A DNA stretch of 64,000 nucleotides, from contig NZ_CP043959.1 in assembly GCF_008632955.1 (NCBI RefSeq), positions 1,798,001 to 1,862,000 of the forward strand. The letters run 5' to 3'. The DNA comes from Streptomyces tendae (GTDB taxonomy: Bacteria > Actinomycetota > Actinomycetes > Streptomycetales > Streptomycetaceae). This document shows, piece by piece, positions 36,190-47,271 of this stretch; position 1 is the first letter of the stretch, and every line of letters starts with the position of its first letter. The notes beneath the pieces were generated by a model that did not search any database, was not told the origin of the DNA, and saw only the letters and a list, made by a program, of their open reading frames with translations. The translations under genes were made by a program, and so were the position numbers.

Positions 36190-38205
36190 CAGGCGGCCCT
36201 CCTCTGCACGTCCTTGACCAGCCCGGCGATCGAGTCGGCCCGCAGCTCGTCCAAGGTCACGGCGGTCCCGCCCAGCTCACCGGCGAGCTGCCCGGCCAGC
36301 CCCAGCCGCACCGGCCCCGACTCGCAGTCCACGACCACCGAGGCGACGCCCTGCGCCGCGAACAGCCGAGCCGACCGCGACGCCAGCGCGACGGGCTCCG
36401 GCCCACCGGTCGCCCGCCCGTCCGTCACCACCACGACCAGCGGCCTGCGCGCCGGATCGCGCAACCGCTCCACCCGCAGCACGTCGTGCGCCTTGAGCAG
36501 TCCCGCCGCCAGCGGGGTACGCCCGCCGGTCGGCAGCGACTCCAGACGGGCCGCCGCCGCGTCCACCGACGAGGTGGGCGGCAGGGCGAGGTCGGCCGCC
36601 GACCCGCGGAAGGTCACCAGCCCCACCTTGTCGCGCCGCTGGTAGGCGTCCAGCAGCAGCGACAGCACGGCGCCCTTCACGGCGCTCATCCGCTGCCGTG
36701 CGGCCATCGACCCGGAGGCGTCCACGACGAACAGCACGAGGTTCCCCTCGCGCCCCTCGCGGGTCGCCTGCCGCAGGTCGTCCCGGCGCACGACGAGACC
36801 ACGCCCCGACCGCCCCCGGGCCCGCTGGTGCGGAGCGGCGGCCCGCACGGTCGCCGCGAGGTGCAGCTTGGTCAGCGTGCCCTCGGGCCGACGCGCACCC
36901 GTCGTCCGCCCGTGCTCGCTGCGGGCCCGCGACCGCCGCCCGGCGGCCCCCTCGCCGATCCCGGGAACGCTCAGCACCTTGGTGCGGAAGGGCTCCGCGG
37001 CCCGCACGGGGGCCTGCCGGCCGCCCCCACCGGGCGCGGGCTCACCCTCACCGGTCTCGGGCCGGGCGCCGCTGTCGTCGCCCGCCGGCCCCTCGTCCGG
37101 CTCCGGCTGTCCACCGCCCCCACCGGGACCGACCGGGACCGTCGCCGCCCCCACCGGGACCGTCGCCGTCCCCGTCCGGGTCGGGGTCGTCGTCCCCGGA
37201 GAACTCCTCCAACGTCTCGTCCAGCTTGTCCTCGTCCAGCCCCGGCGCGTCGAACGGATTGCGCCGCCGCCGGTGCGGGAGGGCCAGCAGCGCGGCCTGC
37301 CGCACATCCTCCGCCAGCACCTCCGTCCGCCCGGCCCACGCGGCCAGCGCGGTCGCCGTGCGCGCCATCACGATGTCGGCCCGCATGCCGTCCACCTCGA
37401 ACGCCGCACAGGTCGCCGCGATCTGCCGCAGCGCCCCGTCGCCCAGCCGCACCGACGGCAGCAACTCCCGCGCGGCGACGATCCGCCGCCGCACAGCGGC
37501 CTCCTCGTCGGCCCAGCGCGCCGCGAAGCCGGCCGGATCGTCGTCGTACGCCAGCCGCCGTCGGACGACCTCGACCCGCTGGTCCGGTTCCCGGGAGGCC
37601 GCGACCTCGACGGTCAGGCCGAACCGGTCCAGCAGCTGCGGCCGCAGCTCGCCCTCCTCGGGGTTCATGGTCCCGACCAGCAGGAACCGCGCCGCGTGCC
37701 GCACGGACACGCCCTCCCGCTCCACGTACGAGGCGCCCATCGCCGCCGCGTCCAGCAGCAGGTCGACCAGGTGGTCATGGAGGAGATTCACCTCGTCCAC
37801 GTACAAAATGCCCCGGTGTGCGGCGGCCAGCAGACCGGGTTCGAACGCCTTCACGCCCTCCGCCAGCGCCCGCTCGATGTCGAGCGCGCCCACCAGCCGG
37901 TCCTCGGAGGCACCGACGGGCAGCTCGACCATGCGCGCGGGACGCGCACCGCCGGCCGTGCCTTCGTGCGGCCCGTCCGGGCACCCCGGGTCGGGTGCGG
38001 CCGGGTCGCAGGAGAACCGGCAGCCCGGCACCACGGCGACCTCCGGCAGCAGCGCGGAGAGGGCCCGCACGGCGGTCGACTTCGCGGTGCCCTTCTCGCC
38101 GCGCACCAGCACACCGCCGACGGACGGCGACACCGCGTTCAGCAGCAGCGCGAGCCGCAGGTCGTCCTGGCCCACCACGGCCGTGAAAGGAAAGGGGGTG
38201 GTCAC
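36189..38205 (-). pseudogene. Cobaltochelatase-associated AAA/VWA protein (ChlI-ChlD fusion type), frameshifted
   Basis: The N-terminal part (38205 to about 37145) is a ChlI/CobS-like AAA+ ATPase with Walker [12 protein letters not shown] and an [11 protein letters not shown]alker B. The C-terminal part (about 37130-36189) is a ChlD/CobT-like integrin-I domain with the MIDAS motif FVVDASGSM. They would act with CobN to insert cobalt. The frames differ. A tandem 10-base duplication, GACCGGGACC at 37131-37140, breaks the Asp/Gly-rich linker and the first frame ends at 37048. Removing 10 bases gives 668 residues, the expected size for a Streptomyces fusion. The GTG start overlaps the cobN stop. 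Confidence 0.85.
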
Positions 38206-41200
38206 TGGTCGTCGCCCTCCGAGTCGCCTTCGAGGTCGCCCTCGAGTTCCAGGTAGGTGGCGCGCAGCCGCTCCAGCGTGCCGGCGTCGGGCTCCGCCCA
38301 CAGCCCGCGCTCCGCCGCCTCCAGCAAACGCTCCGTGATGCCCCGCAGCGCCCACGGGTTGGACTGCTTCATGAACTCCCGGTTCTCCGGCGAGAACACG
38401 TACTCCGCGCTGAGCTTCTCGTACATCCAGTCGTCCACGACGCCGGCCGTGGCGTCGTAGCCGAACAGGTAGTCCACGGTCGCCGCCATCTCGAAGGCGC
38501 CCTTGTAGCCGTGCCTGCGCATCGCCGCCATCCAGCGCGGGTTGACCACCCGCGCCCGGAACACCCGGTGCGTCTCCTCGCCCAGCGTGCGCGTCCTCAC
38601 CTGGTCCGGGGTCGCCGAGTCACCCACGTACGCCTCGGGGCTCTCGCCCGTGAGGTGCCGGACCATGGCGACCATGCCGCCGTGGTACTGGAAGTAGTCG
38701 TCCGCGTCGACGAGATCGTGTTCACGGGTGTCGACGTTCTTCGCCGCCACCGCGATCCGCCTGAACGCCGTCTCCATGTCGCCGCGCGCCGCCCGCCCGT
38801 CGAGCCCGCGCCCGTAGGCGTAGCCGCCCCACACCGCGTACACCTCCGCGAGGTCGGCGTCGGAGCGCCAGTTCCGGGCGTCGATCAGCGGCAGCAGCCC
38901 CGCCCCGTACGCCCCCGGCTTGGAGCCGAAGATGCGCGCGGTGGCCCGCCGCCGGTCACCGTGCGCGGCGGCGTCCTCCTCCACGTGCGCCCGTACGTAG
39001 TTGGACCCGGCCGGCTCGTCCAGCTCGGCCACCGCCCGCACGGCGTCGTCGATCAGCCCCACGACGTGGGGGAACGCGTCCCGGAAGAATCCGGAGATGC
39101 GGACCGTGACGTCGACGCGGGGGCGGCCCAGCTCCTCCAGGGGCACGATCTCGAAGCCGGTCACGCGGCGGGACGCGTCGTCCCACACCGGACGGCAGCC
39201 CAGCAGCGCCAGGATCTCGGCGATGTCGTCACCCTGTGTGCGCATCGCGGACGTGCCCCACACCGTCAGGCCGACGGACCGCGGGTACGCGCCCGTGTCC
39301 TCCAGGTACCGCCGGACCAGCGAGTCCGCCAGCGACTGCCCGACCTCCCAACTCAGCCGCGACGGGATGGCCTTGGGGTCGACCGAGTAGAAGTTCCGGC
39401 CGGTCGGCAGCACGTTGACCAGCCCGCGCGTGGGCGAGCCGGAGGGACCTGCCGGGACGTACCCGCCGTCCAGCGCGTGCAGGATGTGCCCAATCTCGTC
39501 CGTCGTCCGGGCCAGCCGGGGCACGACCTCCTCGCACGCGAACCGCAACACGGCCACCGCGTCCGCGAGTTCCGTGCCCAGCACGTTCCGCACCAGCCCC
39601 GGCACGGTGTCGGCCGCCCAGTCCCGCTCCTCCATGCCCTCCGCGAGCCGTCGGCACAGCTGCTCGAGGAGGTCGATCGCGTCGGCGGCCGTACGCGACG
39701 GGCCGTCCACCAGGTCCGTCAGCTCCGCCGGCGCCTTCACCGGCGCGCCCGGCTCGGCCAGCAGGTCCTTCTCCACCAGCCCGAAGTGTGCGGCGAGGCA
39801 GGCCCGCAGACCAGGCAGGGCGTTGGCCCGCCCGCCCCACACCTGCGAGGCGCGCAGCACCGCCAGCACCAGGTTCACCCGCGGCTCACCGACCGGTCCG
39901 CCGCCGAGGATGTGCAGGCCGTCGCGGATCTGCACGTCCTTGATCTCGCACAGGTAGCCGTCGATGTGCATGACGAACTCGTCGAACGCGTCGTCGTCCG
40001 GCTGGTCGTCGACGTGCAGGTCGTGATGCAGCTCGGCGGCCTTCACCAGTGTCCAGATCTGCGCCCGCACGGCCGGGGCCTTCACCGGGTCCAGGTCGGA
40101 GACCAGCGCGTACTCGTCGAGCAACTGCTCCAGCTTGGCCAGGTCCCCGTACGTGTCGGCGCGGGCCATCGGCGGCACCAGGTGGTCGACGACCGTGGCG
40201 TGCCCGCGCCGCTTGGCCTGCGTGCCCTCGCCGGGGTCGTTCACGATGAACGGGTACACCAGCGGCAGATCGCCCAGCACCGCGTCCGGCGCGCACCCGG
40301 CGCTCAGCCCGAGGCCCTTGCCGGGCAGCCACTCCATCGTGCCGTGCTTGCCCATGTGGACGACGGCGTCGGCGCCGAAGCTGTTCTCCAGCCAGCGGTA
40401 GGCGGCCAGGTAGTGGTGGGACGGCGGCATGTCCGGGTCGTGGTAGATCGCGATGGGGTTCTCCCCGAAGCCGCGCGGCGGCTGGATCATCACCACCACG
40501 TTCCCGAACTGGAGGGACGCCAGCACGATGTCGTCCCCGTCGACGTACAGCGAGCCCGGCGGCTCACCCCACGCCTCGGTCATCGCCTCCCTCAACTCCC
40601 GGTCCAGCGTGGCGAACCAGGCCCGGTAGTCGGCCAGCGGCACCCGCGCGGGCGCGGCGGCCAGCTGCTCCTCCGTCAGCCACTCCACGTCGTGCCCGCC
40701 GGCCGCGATCAGCCGGTGGATCAGCTCGTCACCCTCGGCGGGGTGCCCCTCGACCTCGTATCCGGCGTCCCGCAGCGCGTCCAGCACGCGTACCGCCGAC
40801 GCGGGCGTGTCCAGGCCCACCGCGTTGCCGACACGCGAGTGCTTCGTCGGGTACGCGGTGAAGACCAGCGCCAGTTTCTTCTCCGCGTTCGGCTTGTGGC
40901 GCAGGGCCGCGTGCCGTACGGCGATCCCGGCGACCCGCGCCGCCCGCCCGGGATCGGCGACGTACACCGGCACGTCGCCCGGGCCTTGCTCCTTGAAGGA
41001 GAAGGGGACCGTGATCAGCCGGCCGTCGAACTCGGGGATGGCGACCTGCATGGCCGCGTCCATGGGCGAGAGGGCCGCGTCGGACTCCTCCCAGGCCGCG
41101 CGCGAGGACGTCAGGCACAGCCCCTGCAGCACCGGCACGTCCAGTTCGGCGAGCGCGCCCACGTCCCAGGCCTCCTCCTCGCCGCCCGCCGACGCCTGCG

Positions 41201-41867
41201 AGGCGTGGGTGCCGCCGGCCGCGAGCACGGTGGCGACCAGGGCGTCCGCTCGCCCGAGCAGCTCGTACAACCCCGGGTCGGCGCCGCGCAGCGAACCGCA
41301 GTACACCGGTAGCGCGTTGGCGCCGCGTGCCTCGATCGCGTCGCACAGGGTGTCCACGAAGGCGGTGTTGCCGCTGAGTTCGTGCGCACGGTAGAAGAGC
41401 ACACCGACCGTCGGCCGCCCCGGCCTGGCCGTACGCGCTCCGTGCACCCCGAACTCCGGCATCCTGCGCGGCTGTTCGAAGCCCTCGCCGGTCAGCAGCA
41501 CCGTGTCCGACAGGAACCGGGCCAGCTCCGCGAGGTTCTCCGGGCCGCCCTCGACGAGGTACCGCAGCGCCTCGGCCACCACGCCCGCCGGGACGCTGGA
41601 CTCGGCCATCAGCTCCGCGTCCGGCACGGTCTCCCCGCCGAGCAGCACCGTGGGGATGCCGGACGCCTTGAGCGCGGCCAGCCCGTCCTCCCAGGCCCGC
41701 CTGCCGCCCAGCAGCCGCACCACCGCGAGATCGGATCCGTCGAGCAGCGCGGGCAGTTCCTCCGCGACGTCCACGCGGGTGGGGTTGCCGATCCGGTAGC
41801 CGGCGCCGGAGGCACGGGCCGCCAGCAGGTCCGTGTCGGCGGTCGACAACAACAACACAGTGCTCAT
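38202..41867 (-). CDS. cobN: Cobaltochelatase large subunit
   Basis: The 1221-residue CobN is the porphyrin-binding H-type subunit of the aerobic, ATP-dependent cobaltochelatase (related to magnesium-chelatase ChlH/BchH). It inserts Co(II) into hydrogenobyrinate a,c-diamide. Landmarks include [35 protein letters not shown] followed by [15 protein letters not shown], and [19 protein letters not shown]. The frame is intact over the full normal length. ATG 41867 overlaps the cobQ stop in ATGA and the stop overlaps the chelatase I/D start in GTGA. The partner chelatase gene is broken as sequenced. Confidence 0.95.
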   Translation of the reverse strand: MSTVLLLSTADTDLLAARASGAGYRIGNPTRVDVAEELPALLDGSDLAVVRLLGGRRAWEDGLAALKASGIPTVLLGGETVPDAELMAESSVPAGVVAEALRYLVEGGPENLAELARFLSDTVLLTGEGFEQPRRMPEFGVHGARTARPGRPTVGVLFYRAHELSGNTAFVDTLCDAIEARGANALPVYCGSLRGADPGLYELLGRADALVATVLAAGGTHASQASAGGEEEAWDVGALAELDVPVLQGLCLTSSRAAWEESDAALSPMDAAMQVAIPEFDGRLITVPFSFKEQGPGDVPVYVADPGRAARVAGIAVRHAALRHKPNAEKKLALVFTAYPTKHSRVGNAVGLDTPASAVRVLDALRDAGYEVEGHPAEGDELIHRLIAAGGHDVEWLTEEQLAAAPARVPLADYRAWFATLDRELREAMTEAWGEPPGSLYVDGDDIVLASLQFGNVVVMIQPPRGFGENPIAIYHDPDMPPSHHYLAAYRWLENSFGADAVVHMGKHGTMEWLPGKGLGLSAGCAPDAVLGDLPLVYPFIVNDPGEGTQAKRRGHATVVDHLVPPMARADTYGDLAKLEQLLDEYALVSDLDPVKAPAVRAQIWTLVKAAELHHDLHVDDQPDDDAFDEFVMHIDGYLCEIKDVQIRDGLHILGGGPVGEPRVNLVLAVLRASQVWGGRANALPGLRACLAAHFGLVEKDLLAEPGAPVKAPAELTDLVDGPSRTAADAIDLLEQLCRRLAEGMEERDWAADTVPGLVRNVLGTELADAVAVLRFACEEVVPRLARTTDEIGHILHALDGGYVPAGPSGSPTRGLVNVLPTGRNFYSVDPKAIPSRLSWEVGQSLADSLVRRYLEDTGAYPRSVGLTVWGTSAMRTQGDDIAEILALLGCRPVWDDASRRVTGFEIVPLEELGRPRVDVTVRISGFFRDAFPHVVGLIDDAVRAVAELDEPAGSNYVRAHVEEDAAAHGDRRRATARIFGSKPGAYGAGLLPLIDARNWRSDADLAEVYAVWGGYAYGRGLDGRAARGDMETAFRRIAVAAKNVDTREHDLVDADDYFQYHGGMVAMVRHLTGESPEAYVGDSATPDQVRTRTLGEETHRVFRARVVNPRWMAAMRRHGYKGAFEMAATVDYLFGYDATAGVVDDWMYEKLSAEYVFSPENREFMKQSNPWALRGITERLLEAAERGLWAEPDAGTLERLRATYLELEGDLEGDSEGDDQ

Positions 41868-43399
41868 GCGGGAGCTCCCGGGGGGATGAAGGGCAGTCCT
41901 GGTGGCGCGCCGGACTCGATGAGCCGCCACAGCGCGTCGGTGTCCGCGTGCTGTTCGATCAGGTCGCCGAGCCGGTCGAGCTGCTCCTCGCGCAGCGCGG
42001 CGAAAGAGGTGTCGGGGGCCGGCACGAAACGGCGTCCCGCGTGCTCGGCCACCACGCGCAGGAAGGCCCGCCGGAACCCGTCCGACTCCAGCGCTCCGTG
42101 CCAGTGCGTGCCCCAGGCCGCGCCGACCCGGCAGCCGTCCAGGCTCTGTCCTTGGCCGTCGGAGACGAACGGGTCCCCGCCGAGGACTTCGGCGACCCCA
42201 TGATGGATCTCGTACCCCTCGACGCGCTCGCCGAGGGCCTCGCCGACCGGGCGCGCCAGGGTCTTCCCACGGGCGAACCGCACCCGCACCGGCAGGACGC
42301 CTAGCCCGTCCACCTGGCCCGCGCGGCTCTCCACGTCGTCCTCGATGTGCTCGCCGAGCAGCTGGAAGCCGCCGCAGATGCCCAGCAGCGGCCGGCCCTC
42401 GGCGGCCCGGCGCACCAGCGCGTCCGCCAGCCCGCGCTCCCGCAGCCAGCGCAGCGCCCGCACGGTCCCGCGGGTGCCCGGCACGACCACGAGGTCCGCG
42501 TCGGCGAGTTCGTCCGGACGGTCCACGAACCGCACCACGACGCCCGGTTCGGCGGCGAGCGCGTCCACGTCCGTGAAGTTCGACATCAACGGCACCGCGC
42601 ACACCGCGACCCGCAGCACCTCCTCGCCGGCCGGCGCGGCCACCGCGGACTCCCGCACGGCGCCCCTGAGGGACACCCTGAGCCCGTCCTCCTCGTCGAT
42701 CCCCAGCCCGTGCCGGAACGGCAGCACGCCGTAGGCGTGCCGCCCGGTCAGGCCGTGCAGCATCTCCAGGCCCGGCTCCAGCAGCGAGACGTCCCCGCGG
42801 AACTTGTTCACCAGGAACCCGGCGACCAGCTCCTGGTCCTCCTGGGAGAGCAGGGCGACCGTGCCGAAGAAGGAGGCGAACACGCCGCCCCGGTCGATGT
42901 CCCCGACCACGAGGACCGGCAGTCCGGCGTTGCGGGCGACGCCCATGTTCACGATGTCGGTGCGCCGCAGGTTGATCTCGGCCGGGCTCCCGGCGCCCTC
43001 GCAGATCACCGCGTCGTACTCGCTCCGCAGCCGCTCCAGGCAGTCGAGGACCGTGCCGAGGAGGCTCTCCTGGCGACCGCCGTGGTACCCGCGGGCGCTC
43101 ATCTCGCCGACCGGGCGGCCCATCAGCACCACCTGGCTGGACCGCTCGCCGCCCGGCTTCAGCAGCACCGGGTTCATCAGCGCCGTCGGCTCCACCCGGC
43201 ACGCCTGCGCCTGCATGGCCTGGGCCCGCCCGATCTCGGCGCCCTCCCGCGTGACGAACGAGTTCAGCGACATGTTCTGCGCCTTGAACGGAGCGACCTT
43301 CACCCCTTGGCGCACCAGCCACCGGCAGATCCCGGCGGTGACCACGCTCTTGCCGGCGTCCGAGGTGGTCCCGGCGACCAGCAGTCCGCCCCCGCTCAC
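41864..43399 (-). CDS. cobQ: Cobyric acid synthase
   Basis: The 511-residue glutamine-dependent amidotransferase amidates the b, d, e and g side chains of adenosylcobyrinate diamide. The P-loop-like start is LLVAGTTSDAGKSVVTAG and KAQNMSLNSFVT is typical. The C-terminal GATase domain has the nucleophile Cys in PLLGICGGFQLLG and the catalytic His in YEIHHG/GTHWHG. I chose GTG 43399 because it gives the family N terminus and overlaps the cobD stop in GTGA; the longer upstream frame is antisense-like filler. Confidence 0.95.
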   Translation of the reverse strand: MSGGGLLVAGTTSDAGKSVVTAGICRWLVRQGVKVAPFKAQNMSLNSFVTREGAEIGRAQAMQAQACRVEPTALMNPVLLKPGGERSSQVVLMGRPVGEMSARGYHGGRQESLLGTVLDCLERLRSEYDAVICEGAGSPAEINLRRTDIVNMGVARNAGLPVLVVGDIDRGGVFASFFGTVALLSQEDQELVAGFLVNKFRGDVSLLEPGLEMLHGLTGRHAYGVLPFRHGLGIDEEDGLRVSLRGAVRESAVAAPAGEEVLRVAVCAVPLMSNFTDVDALAAEPGVVVRFVDRPDELADADLVVVPGTRGTVRALRWLRERGLADALVRRAAEGRPLLGICGGFQLLGEHIEDDVESRAGQVDGLGVLPVRVRFARGKTLARPVGEALGERVEGYEIHHGVAEVLGGDPFVSDGQGQSLDGCRVGAAWGTHWHGALESDGFRRAFLRVVAEHAGRRFVPAPDTSFAALREEQLDRLGDLIEQHADTDALWRLIESGAPPGLPFIPPGAPA

Positions 43400-44337
43400 T
43401 TCGCACGTCCCTTCCGTACGCGCCGCGCGGCCACCCCGGCCGCGAGCGCCAGCCAGCCGACCCGCCGCGACAGGCGCACCGCCCGGTCGATGTCGGTGAC
43501 GGCGACGGGGCGCCCGCCGCCGTTGAGGACGGGCCGGTGCTCGACCCGGCCGCCGTAGGACAGCGTCCCGCCGAGCCGCACGCCGAGCGCGCCCGCGAAG
43601 GACGCCTCCACGGGGCCCGCGTTGGGGCTCGGGTGCTTCGCCGCGTCCGCGCGCCAGGCCCGTACCGCCCCGCGCGGGTCCGGCCCGGACAGGGCGGCGA
43701 GCGCGGCCGTCAGGCGTGCGCCCGGCCAGCCGGCGACGTCGTCGAGGCGGGCCGAGGCCCAGCCGTAGCGGAGGTGGCGGGGTGACTTGTGACCCACCAT
43801 CGCGTCCAGGGTGTTGACGGCCCGGAAGCCCACCAGACCCGGCACCCCGGCGACCGCGCCCCACACGAGGGCGCCCACCACGGCGTCGGAGGTGTTCTCG
43901 GCGACGGACTCCACCACGGCGCGGGCGATCCCGTCGGCGTCCAGGGCCTGCGGGTCCCGGCCGCACAGGTGCGGCAGCCGCTCCCGGGCCGCCTCGACGT
44001 CACCGGCCTCCAGCGCGCGCCCGACGGCACGCGCCTCCCGGGCCAGCGAGGTCCCGCCGACGACGGCCCAGGTGGCGACGCCGGTCAGGACGACGGAGGC
44101 GGCGGGACTACGGCGTACGGCGCGGGCGGCCAGGCCCGAGAGCGCGACCGCGCCGCCGACGCACACGGCGGTGTGCACGGCCCCGCGGCCCCGGTCGTCC
44201 CGCCACAGCACCCGCTCCACGGCAGCCGCGGCCCGCCCGAACGCGGCGACCGGATGCCCGCGGCGGGGATCGCCGAGGAGCAGGTCGCCCAGGAGGCCGG
44301 CGGCGGCGCCGTACGCGAACACGCGATCGGCACCCAT
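43396..44337 (-). CDS. cobD: Adenosylcobinamide-phosphate synthase
   Basis: The 313-residue integral membrane protein belongs to the CbiB/CobD family that attaches aminopropanol (phosphate) to adenosylcobyric acid. Signatures are LLGDPRRGHPVAAFGR, ESVAENTSDAVVGAL, FRAVNTLDAMVGHKSPR and KHPSPNAGPVEASFAGAL. It is the first gene of the main cob operon and lies directly behind the cobalamin riboswitch. Its stop overlaps the cobQ start. Confidence 0.94.
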   Translation of the reverse strand: MGADRVFAYGAAAGLLGDLLLGDPRRGHPVAAFGRAAAAVERVLWRDDRGRGAVHTAVCVGGAVALSGLAARAVRRSPAASVVLTGVATWAVVGGTSLAREARAVGRALEAGDVEAARERLPHLCGRDPQALDADGIARAVVESVAENTSDAVVGALVWGAVAGVPGLVGFRAVNTLDAMVGHKSPRHLRYGWASARLDDVAGWPGARLTAALAALSGPDPRGAVRAWRADAAKHPSPNAGPVEASFAGALGVRLGGTLSYGGRVEHRPVLNGGGRPVAVTDIDRAVRLSRRVGWLALAAGVAARRVRKGRAK

Positions 44338-44459
44338 GGGTTCAGCCGGTGACGGATCCGGAGGGAACGGCCCCGGAAGGGGGCGGGGAGTCGTTGTTCG
44401 ACCTCGACAGGCAGCCGCGCATGGCGATATGTCCTCACTCAGGGTGTCCGCGCCCTGGT

Positions 44460-44640
44460 TCGACGAGACCGGCGACGAGAGTTCCTGGCTCCCGGGGGGT
44501 CAACCCCGGTGACAGTGGCGGGACCGCGCCGGATTCGCACCGGCTTCCTCTCCTGTCGCCGTGATGGCTGAGGCAGTCCACCACGGTCCCGGAAGGGCCG
44601 TCAACTTGCCGTTGACCTGCGGGGCTCAAGTGTGCTGAGG
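44460..44640 (-). promoter_or_regulatory. Cobalamin (B12) riboswitch controlling the main cob operon
   Basis: Read on the minus strand, the conserved core GGTGCGAATCCGGC followed by GGTCCCGCCACTGT is a near-perfect cobalamin-riboswitch core (plus coordinates 44512-44543). The B12-box-like AGCCAGGAACTCTCGTCGCC follows at 44471-44490. The element sits about 120 bases before the cobD start. High adenosylcobalamin should shut the operon down, in actinomycetes often by masking the ribosome-binding site. Outer boundaries are approximate. Confidence 0.92.
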
Positions 44641-44691
44641 CCCACAGAGGTGCTCACGTGGGTGAACGGCGGCGGGGCCGCGCACGCGGAA

Positions 44692-44729
44692 GCGGGCGGG
44701 ACGGAAGCCGGTGCTCCCGTCCCGCCCGC
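44692..44729 (-). terminator. Hairpin terminator after the pit operon
   Basis: GCGGGCGGGACGG and CCGTCCCGCCCGC form a perfect 13-base stem with a 12-base loop, 20 bases after the stop of the small membrane protein gene. It separates the phosphate-transport operon from the cobalamin riboswitch, both read on the minus strand. Confidence 0.75.
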
Positions 44730-44748
44730 CGCCGCACGCGGCCTGTGA

Positions 44749-44970
44749 TCAGGCCACGATCAGGTAGATGCCGTAGCCGACCGCCGCCGCGCACGCGGCG
44801 AAGCAGGCGTAGGCGCCGGTGACCGCGAGGGCCGCGGACCGGCCCTCGGCGGTGGCCCGCTCGCGGCGGGACAGACCGGAGATGCCGAGGGTGAACACGG
44901 CCACCAGGGCCACGGTGACCACGAGGCTGACGCCGAAGACGGAGCCGAGGGCCGCCCAGTCGATTGTCAT
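44749..44970 (-). CDS. Small membrane protein linked to Pit transporter
   Basis: The 73-residue protein has two membrane helices (about residues 9-31 and 46-71) joined by a charged loop, SGLSRRERATAEGRS. It starts 28 bases after the Pit transporter stop. A similar small gene accompanies pitH2 in other Streptomyces as I remember it. It may be a subunit or regulator of the transporter; no biochemical role is known to me. Confidence 0.72.
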   Translation of the reverse strand: MTIDWAALGSVFGVSLVVTVALVAVFTLGISGLSRRERATAEGRSAALAVTGAYACFAACAAAVGYGIYLIVA

Positions 44971-44998
44971 GGTGCTTCTTCCTTCGTGCCGGGCGCGG

Positions 44999-46252
<1,254 letters not shown>

Positions 46253-46299
46253 TTACCCAGGCAATCGTTCGAGGTCATTGGCTGGTCGAACGTAGGTAA

Positions 46300-46321
46300 C
46301 CAGGGTGAACGGAAGATGAAC
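46300..46321 (-). promoter_or_regulatory. PHO-box-like direct repeats upstream of pitH
   Basis: On the minus strand GTTCATCTTCC is followed at once by GTTCACCCTGG, two 11-base direct repeat units matching the Streptomyces PhoP consensus (GTTCACC core). A weaker third unit, TTACCTACGTT, follows at 46289-46299. They lie about 48 bases before the pitH start. PhoP binding is expected but not shown here. Confidence 0.75.
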
Positions 46322-46407
46322 TGGAATGGGCATCGTGGTGACCGTAAAAGGGGGTCGGTACTCCGCCGGACAGCCCAGGCCGCATGGGCTCCTGGCAGGA
46401 TCGCCGC

Positions 46408-47139
46408 ATGGCTGAACAGGGCCCGCGCGAGCGGGAAGCGGAAGGCGCCGTGAGCGGCGCCCGGGACACGGGGGGTGCGCCCGCCGGACGGGTGGGGGAG
46501 GAGACGGCGCGGGCCTGGGCGGAGGTGGTGGAAACCGCCCGCCGCACCGTCGCCGACGGGTTCGTCGTGGGAACCTCCGGCAACGTCTCGGTACGGGTCG
46601 GCGACACCGTCCTGGTGACGCCCTCGGGGGTGCCGTACGACCGGCTCCGGCCGGCCGACGTGACCGGCGTGGACCTCACCGGCCGGCAGGTGCTCGGCAC
46701 CCTGGTCCCGACCAGCGAGCTGCCCCTGCACCTGGCCGTGTACCGGGAGACCGGCGCGCGCGCCGTGGTGCACACCCACGCCGTGCACGCGACCGCCGTC
46801 TCCACCCTCGTCGACGAACTGCCGCCGATCCACTACATGACCGCCGCCCTCGGCGGCCCCGTCCGCGTGGCCCGCTACGCCGCCTACGGCACCCCCGAGC
46901 TGGCCGCGCACACCCTGCGCGCCCTGGAGGACCGCACCGGCTGCCTGCTGCGCAACCACGGCACCCTCACCTACGGCGCGACCCTCGACCAGGCCTACGA
47001 CCGCACCGCCCAGCTGGAGTGGATGTGCCGGGTGTGGCTGACCGCCTCCTCGGTGCCGGGACTGTCCCCCAGCCTGTTGAGCGCCGAACAGCTGACGGAG
47101 GTGGAAGGGCGGCTGCGGGGGTACGGGCAGCCGGGGTGA
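46408..47139 (+). CDS. Class II aldolase/adducin-family protein
   Basis: The 243-residue enzyme resembles L-fuculose-phosphate aldolase and ribulose-5-phosphate 4-epimerase. The phosphate-binding GTSGNVSVR, the catalytic Glu region SELPLHLAVYRETGA and the Zn-binding HTHAVHA with a later His in LLRNHGTLTYG are all present. It would cleave a 1-phosphoketose to dihydroxyacetone phosphate and an aldehyde; the sugar is unknown. ATG 46408 (AGGA upstream) is preferred to 46384. It is divergent from pitH. Confidence 0.85.
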   Translation: MAEQGPREREAEGAVSGARDTGGAPAGRVGEETARAWAEVVETARRTVADGFVVGTSGNVSVRVGDTVLVTPSGVPYDRLRPADVTGVDLTGRQVLGTLVPTSELPLHLAVYRETGARAVVHTHAVHATAVSTLVDELPPIHYMTAALGGPVRVARYAAYGTPELAAHTLRALEDRTGCLLRNHGTLTYGATLDQAYDRTAQLEWMCRVWLTASSVPGLSPSLLSAEQLTEVEGRLRGYGQPG

Positions 47140-47271
47140 CCAGGCGGTTACGGCGCCACGGCGGCGGTGCCGACGGGGCGGCGGGCCGAGGCCGTGAGCG
47201 GCCGGGCCGGTTGCCGGTGTCCGGGACGCGCCCACTGGCCGCGTCCCCGTCCGGACCCGACACTGGGAGGC

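Noticed and set aside
38511..41312. 933-codon plus-strand open frame antisense to cobN
   Set aside because: Composition is low-complexity Arg/His/Val/Gly and cobN on the other strand is full length with all family motifs.
44349..44629. Two short open frames (71 and 64 codons) in the cobD upstream region
   Set aside because: They overlap the cobalamin riboswitch core and have no plausible ribosome-binding site.
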